The notes beneath the pieces were generated by a model. It was given only the letters and a program-made list of their open reading frames with translations. It searched no databases and was not told the DNA's origin. The position numbers and the translations under genes were made by a program. A stretch of DNA of 64,000 nucleotides from Sutcliffiella cohnii (GTDB lineage: Bacteria; Bacillota; Bacilli; Bacillales; Bacillaceae_I), in assembly GCF_002250055.1 (NCBI RefSeq), contig NZ_CP018866.1:3650501-3714500 (forward strand), read 5' to 3'. This document shows positions 60,206 to 64,000 of this stretch, one piece after another. The stretch's first letter is position 1. Every line of letters starts with the position of its first letter.

Positions 60206-60266
60206 GGGCGTATAAAATTTTCTATCTATTACTCTAACATATGTTACTATATTAAACAATAGAAAT

Positions 60267-61037
60267 TTATTCCTTCTTGTCTTCTACTTCTTCCACCTCT
60301 TCTATCGGCACAGAAACTGGTGGCATCATCCCCCCACCATGCTGATAAAAGTTTGGAACTTTTCCTTTTTCATAGTGCATAATAATTGGAACATCTTGTT
60401 GCACAGTCGTTATTCCAGTAGAAAACGGAATAATAACTTGTACGTGGACTTCAATATGGATAGAAACTTCTATCCAAGCATTGTTAATTCCCATATCAAT
60501 AACATTGGTTTTTACGTTTGCACTTACATCACCAATTGGTAAAAAGCGCACTGGAATTTTCGGTCCTAAGTTACCTAATAGGGCATTGTTTGTTGCTGCT
60601 CCTAAAGGAATATGAAAAACGATACCCGGAGAATTCTCATTTGTTTCTATTTCTATATCAGACGGTAATTCCAACGTTTCCAATTCTCCGTTTCCAATGT
60701 CTCGTAAGTAACGTTCAATTACGTTTACTGTTTCCGCCTGAACCCGTAATACTTGTTCTGGGCTAAAGGAAATACGATCTCCATCATGAGTAACAGAAAA
60801 ATTTGATTCTTGGTTTAAACTATTGACTATCTTTTTATTTATAGCATTGTTAATTACCATTGTACTAATTCGTCTCGTTTGTGATTCTGCATAGGTGATT
60901 AATGCAGGCTCGATTCCTTTATTGACGATGTATAGTCCAGCTACTGTTGAAAATATAAAAAATACGAATGAAAGTAAAAATACGTAGCGAAATGGTAATG
61001 GCCCTCTACGTGGTCGCATTCTACGAAACTTAGCCAC
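60267..61037 (-). CDS. yunB: sporulation protein YunB
   Basis: 256 residues. A basic N terminus (MAKFRRMRPRRGPLPFR), one membrane anchor (YVFLLSFVFFIFSTVAGLYIV, about 18-38) and an extracytoplasmic domain containing VETVNVIERYLRDIGNG, IPLGAATNNALLGNLGPKIPVRFLPIGDVSANVKTNVIDMGINNAW-type core. YunB-family proteins are needed for sporulation in B. subtilis and are made under sigma-E. A sigma-E-like -10 element lies upstream. Order lytH-yunB-yunC-yunD agrees with B. subtilis, here interrupted by the transporter genes and an HD-GYP gene. Confidence 0.92.
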   Translation of the reverse strand: MAKFRRMRPRRGPLPFRYVFLLSFVFFIFSTVAGLYIVNKGIEPALITYAESQTRRISTMVINNAINKKIVNSLNQESNFSVTHDGDRISFSPEQVLRVQAETVNVIERYLRDIGNGELETLELPSDIEIETNENSPGIVFHIPLGAATNNALLGNLGPKIPVRFLPIGDVSANVKTNVIDMGINNAWIEVSIHIEVHVQVIIPFSTGITTVQQDVPIIMHYEKGKVPNFYQHGGGMMPPVSVPIEEVEEVEDKKE

Positions 61038-61058
61038 ACTCTTCCCCCCTTACAAGCT

Positions 61059-61089
61059 ATATGTATGCAAGCTTGGGTTAAGATAGGCT
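61059..61089 (-). promoter_or_regulatory. candidate sigma-E promoter of yunB
   Basis: On the minus strand CATACATAT (61059-61067) matches the sigma-E -10; 14 bases upstream GCCTATC (61082-61088) is a partial -35. Only the -10 is convincing. Confidence 0.35.
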
Positions 61090-61105
61090 ATCTTTCTAAA
61101 TTTTT

Positions 61106-62209
61106 TTAGCTTACTGCTTCTTGTTGATCTTCTAAATCGCAATTTATAATCGTGATGCTCAATATATTTTTTAAGTTCACATCAAAAGGAGTGTCTAATA
61201 GAACACCGTCTTTTTCTATTATTCGTACAATCGGACGTTCTGTCATATCTTTGTTTTGACCAACGACAATACCTTTACTACCGTCACTTAGTTCTAGCGT
61301 TAATCCATTCGGATAAATCGCTACAGACTTTCTAAACGCTTCTATTATTTCTTTATCAAAAAGACTACCGGATCCCGAATATAGTATTTCTAACCCTTCA
61401 TGCGGCAACATTGCATTTCGATACACTCTATGAGATGTACATGCGTCAAACACATCTGCTACAGCTAATATTTTCCCGAACAAATGAATATCGTCCTTCT
61501 TTAATCCTCTTGGATAGCCACTGCCGTTTAACCTTTCATGATGTTGGAACGCACAATGAGCAACTAACATCGGAATTGTATGCATATTACGTAATAAGTC
61601 ATACCCTTTCGTCGTATGGCTTTTCATCATTTTAAACTCTTCGCTCGTTAACTTTCCTGGTTTATGTAAAATTTCTTTCGGAATTAGCATTTTCCCAATA
61701 TCATGCATAATGCCTCCGAGTCCTAACGTTTCTAATTCTTTTGAAGATAGACCTAATTTTAAGCCAATAGAAAGTGCATAAACCGTTACATTTAAAGAAT
61801 GAGTGAATACGTAATTATCATGTATATAAATATCGGTTAATAGTGATGCTACTTCTTCATTATTTTTCATATCGGTAATAATATTTTGAATAAGCTCTCT
61901 AAACTTTTTGGAAGATTGATCTAACATAAATTTTTTACTTAATGTTAAATCTTTCATCTCATTAAAGGTGGAAACAATCGTCTCCATTGCTTCTTTTCTT
62001 ACAGGTTCTGAAATCATGCTAGGTGTGTGAATATCACTAGTCCTAGAATCTTCTATGTATACGTATGTTACGTGAAGAGTTTCTAGCGTCGAGATCATTC
62101 TTTTTGTAATCGGGATACCACTACTTAATAGTATCCTCCCTTTGTCGTTATAAATCGACTTTGCCAGTTTCATTCCTGGCTTAATTGACTTCGTAGGTAA
62201 TAATCTCAT
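61106..62209 (-). CDS. HD-GYP domain cyclic-di-GMP phosphodiesterase-like protein
   Basis: 367 residues. The N-terminal 110 are a PilZ-unrelated leader domain common in HD-GYP proteins (GMKLAKSIYNDKGRILLSSGI, LHVTYVYIEDSR). The HD-GYP domain covers about 125-300: LGGIMHDIGKMLIPKEIL has the HD pair, HHERLNGSGYPRGLK the GYP motif and FGKILAVADVFDACTSHRVYR the following helix. Metal ligands are complete, so it should hydrolyse c-di-GMP or a related dinucleotide. No membrane segment. The ATG at 62209 follows TAGGAGA. Not between yunB and yunC in B. subtilis. Confidence 0.92.
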   Translation of the reverse strand: MRLLPTKSIKPGMKLAKSIYNDKGRILLSSGIPITKRMISTLETLHVTYVYIEDSRTSDIHTPSMISEPVRKEAMETIVSTFNEMKDLTLSKKFMLDQSSKKFRELIQNIITDMKNNEEVASLLTDIYIHDNYVFTHSLNVTVYALSIGLKLGLSSKELETLGLGGIMHDIGKMLIPKEILHKPGKLTSEEFKMMKSHTTKGYDLLRNMHTIPMLVAHCAFQHHERLNGSGYPRGLKKDDIHLFGKILAVADVFDACTSHRVYRNAMLPHEGLEILYSGSGSLFDKEIIEAFRKSVAIYPNGLTLELSDGSKGIVVGQNKDMTERPIVRIIEKDGVLLDTPFDVNLKNILSITIINCDLEDQQEAVS

Positions 62210-62405
62210 GATTTCTCCTATCTAGTTCGACAAAATTTTTATTTCTACTACCATTATATATAATTCTAGAAAATTTACATTGTTATTTAAAAATTTTCTC
62301 CAATTATTCTTAAAAATTTTTCAAAATACTTTGTACATTTTTTAAGGATAGTGTTAAGTTAGGGAATCATATTTAATTGTATGAGAGCAGACTTTTACTT
62401 TCATG

Positions 62406-62438
62406 CAAAAAAAGGAAGGGAATAAAGATCCCTTCCTC
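62406..62438 (-). terminator. intrinsic terminator of yunC
   Basis: GGAAGGGA and TCCCTTCC with a short loop; on the minus strand TTTTTTT follows. Confidence 0.8.
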
Positions 62439-62458
62439 CGTTAGAGTAGTCGATATTT

Positions 62459-62761
62459 TTATACCATTTTCAGTAGTGCGTCTTTGCCTGCCATTCCTAC
62501 AGTGATTCCTCTATTTTCTGCCTCTAATGTCACTGATTCTAACGGTGCTTCAAGCAGTTGCTCAATCGTTCTTACACCAACTGCCCTCGCTGCAATAATA
62601 CCACGATCTTTTAGTTTTTCGTTTAATAGGGCTACATCTAATGCTCCACACATAATATATCCTTTATCCGAAGTAACAGCCATAAAGTTCGTTTTTGGTA
62701 ATTTAACCGTTATCGCAGTGAAAGGTGTTCCGTTTATATAGATTGGACTCATTTCTACCAT
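62459..62761 (-). CDS. yunC: YunC family protein (DUF1805)
   Basis: 100 residues. VKLPKTNFMAVTSDKGYIMCGALDVALL region and the motif ARAVGVRTIEQLLEAPLES define DUF1805, a small alpha/beta fold of unknown function found in bacilli and archaea. The start is taken as the ATG at 62761 (MVEMSPI) because the family begins there; an upstream GTG at 62776 is nearer to the AGGGAG site. Position matches yunC of B. subtilis. Confidence 0.88.
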   Translation of the reverse strand: MVEMSPIYINGTPFTAITVKLPKTNFMAVTSDKGYIMCGALDVALLNEKLKDRGIIAARAVGVRTIEQLLEAPLESVTLEAENRGITVGMAGKDALLKMV

Positions 62762-62819
62762 GGTATTTAATAACACTCCCTTCTCTCTACAATTTATGAA
62801 GAGAAGGGATAATCTGTGT

Positions 62820-64000
62820 TTACATATTACTGGATTGCAGTTTCCAAGTTATGACGTCTCGTAACAATTCTGGTAAATAATACGTTTTATTTGTTGCTTT
62901 CCGTAATATTGGAAACAAATAGCCGAACGTAAACATATCTAACGTTCCTATCCGATATTGTTTATGTGCTTCTAGTAAAGTACCGTTTATAAAAATTTGA
63001 TCAATATGCCTCGTACCCGCTCGATCTGTTTTGAACGTATAATGTAAACCGCTATACACCATACAGCCCATTTTTTTACCTCTGAAGCCAAGCCCTTTTA
63101 TTGGAAACTGCTCCATTTCTTCTGTTGCAGCATGTAGAACGAGTTCTTTTAGCTCTTCTCCACGTACTGTAATGAGGCAAGGGTTAATTGGATGAGGGCA
63201 AATTTTATGTATCATTCCTCTTGTAACTTCTCCTGAAGATAAGTCACCTAGAATAACGCCTGCATTCACCATTCCAACGTCCGCTTCACACCATTGTTTC
63301 AAAGCATCTGCAAGAAGATTCGTTAGCTCTGTCGGCTGTATCCAACTGTTTATAATTGGCTCTGTTAATGTATGAACTACTTCTTGCATATCCCTATTTG
63401 CCTTTTGCTCCATTTCATCTATCATTTCTTCTATGTACAAGGAAGGTGAAAACTCCTTTAACGCATGCAATTCACACCACTTTTTAATCCCTTTGTCTTC
63501 AAACTGTAGATGAACTTCACCAATATAATTACCGTGCTTGCCCGCACCACAAATTAAAGTGTTCCCGATTACTTTTCCAGTTGGCAATACGTGATGAGTG
63601 TGCCCACCTAATATAACGTCTATATCAGGAAATCTCCTCGCCAACTCTTCATCGTCAGTAATTCCTAAATGGGACATGACGATTATTGCATCTACTTCCC
63701 CTCTTATTTGTTGTATCGAATTTTCTAAGCTAATGTATGGATCTTCCATCTTCCATCCAAGTTGCTCATAAAACATTTCATAAAACACCGTTATCCCGAT
63801 AAATCCAATTTTTACTCCATCGATCTCGTGTATAGAGTGAGGCATTACCCATGACGGTCTTTGTCCATCTTTCTCATATAAATTCCCGATTAAAACAGGA
63901 AAAGTAGCTTTAGAATATAAATTAGAAAGTGCATCATAATTCATTGTGATGCCTTCATTATTTCCAATTGTAGCGTAATCATATTGCAATACATTCAACA
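62820..64000 (-). CDS. yunD: YunD-like metallophosphatase / 5'-nucleotidase (5' end beyond window)
   Basis: About 393 codons remain; the 5' part with the first metal-binding Asp-x-His lies beyond the right edge, and the TTG at 63998 is only an internal codon. Visible landmarks are the GNNEGI (Asn-Glu/His) motif, IVMSHLG, VILGGHTHHVLPTGK with the metal-binding histidines, VGMVNAGVILGDL and RIGTLDMFTFG. YunD belongs to the UshA/CpdB-type calcineurin-like phosphoesterases, here apparently without the C-terminal wall-anchor of secreted relatives. Substrate unproven. Directly downstream of it is yunC. Confidence 0.9.
   Translation of the reverse strand, partial: LNVLQYDYATIGNNEGITMNYDALSNLYSKATFPVLIGNLYEKDGQRPSWVMPHSIHEIDGVKIGFIGITVFYEMFYEQLGWKMEDPYISLENSIQQIRGEVDAIIVMSHLGITDDEELARRFPDIDVILGGHTHHVLPTGKVIGNTLICGAGKHGNYIGEVHLQFEDKGIKKWCELHALKEFSPSLYIEEMIDEMEQKANRDMQEVVHTLTEPIINSWIQPTELTNLLADALKQWCEADVGMVNAGVILGDLSSGEVTRGMIHKICPHPINPCLITVRGEELKELVLHAATEEMEQFPIKGLGFRGKKMGCMVYSGLHYTFKTDRAGTRHIDQIFINGTLLEAHKQYRIGTLDMFTFGYLFPILRKATNKTYYLPELLRDVITWKLQSSNM

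Overview
The window is a low-GC chromosomal segment of an endospore-forming Bacillaceae. The taxon follows from a three-gene GerA/GerB/GerC germinant-receptor operon, spore proteins (YutH, YunB, LytH-type endopeptidase), KapB/KapD, Shine-Dalgarno sites of the GGAGG type with frequent TTG/GTG starts, and gene order that follows the Bacillus subtilis block yugJ-yuzA-yugI ... yunA-yunB-yunC-yunD almost without rearrangement. The genus cannot be fixed from what is visible.

Layout. 1-13 kb: yugJ (cut by the left edge), yuzA, yugI, yugF, yugE, a complete insertion sequence (3423-5245, inside a 9-bp direct repeat) lying directly before patB, then a histidine phosphatase, a Cu/Zn-SOD-like lipoprotein, a cyclophilin lipoprotein, kapB/kapD (no kinB), a YuxJ-type MFS exporter, a DNA alkylation repair protein and yuxO. 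13-22.5 kb is the least conserved part: a SIMPL protein, then a compact operon of ABC ATPase, membrane protein with an M1-peptidase-like outer domain, ECF sigma factor, membrane protein and second ABC ATPase, followed by two overlapping FtsW/RodA-family genes. 22.5-33.5 kb: yueH, bioY behind a BirA operator, yuiF, the ger operon with a very small fourth gene, leucyl aminopeptidase, yuiD, a signal-less B12-binding-like protein and yuiC. 34-54 kb: yuiB, yuiA, NUDIX, yumB (with a Rex-like site) and yumC, Fe-S proteins yutM and yutI, dapF, nucleoside transporter yutK, yuzB, yutJ, yuzD, a 2-hydroxyacid dehydrogenase, yutH-yutG-yutF-yutE-yutD-yutC, an aspartokinase and lipA. 54-64 kb: lytH, a tandem array of about 150-nt structured repeats, a MetP/MetS-type sodium symporter, a NhaC-family transporter behind a lysine riboswitch, yunB, an HD-GYP protein, yunC and yunD (cut by the right edge).

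How it fits together. Most of the window is housekeeping: Fe-S and lipoate biogenesis, NAD(P)H flavoproteins, lysine/diaminopimelate metabolism and uptake (dapF, aspartokinase, riboswitch-controlled transporter), biotin uptake, and sporulation/germination functions. Regulatory sequence readable by eye includes a lysine riboswitch with its terminator, a BirA operator, a Rex-like operator, a cre-like site, several sigma-A promoters and a candidate ECF promoter.

The points most worth a second look are the five-unit repeat array at 55459-56256, whose paired arms change together between copies and recur in two solitary copies; the ECF-sigma/dual-ABC/M1-like operon; the tandem FtsW/RodA pair; the IS insertion at patB; the SOD-like protein lacking a copper ligand; and a 52-residue two-TM gene closing the germinant-receptor operon. 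Assignments are from reading the sequence and remembered family knowledge; no database search was run.
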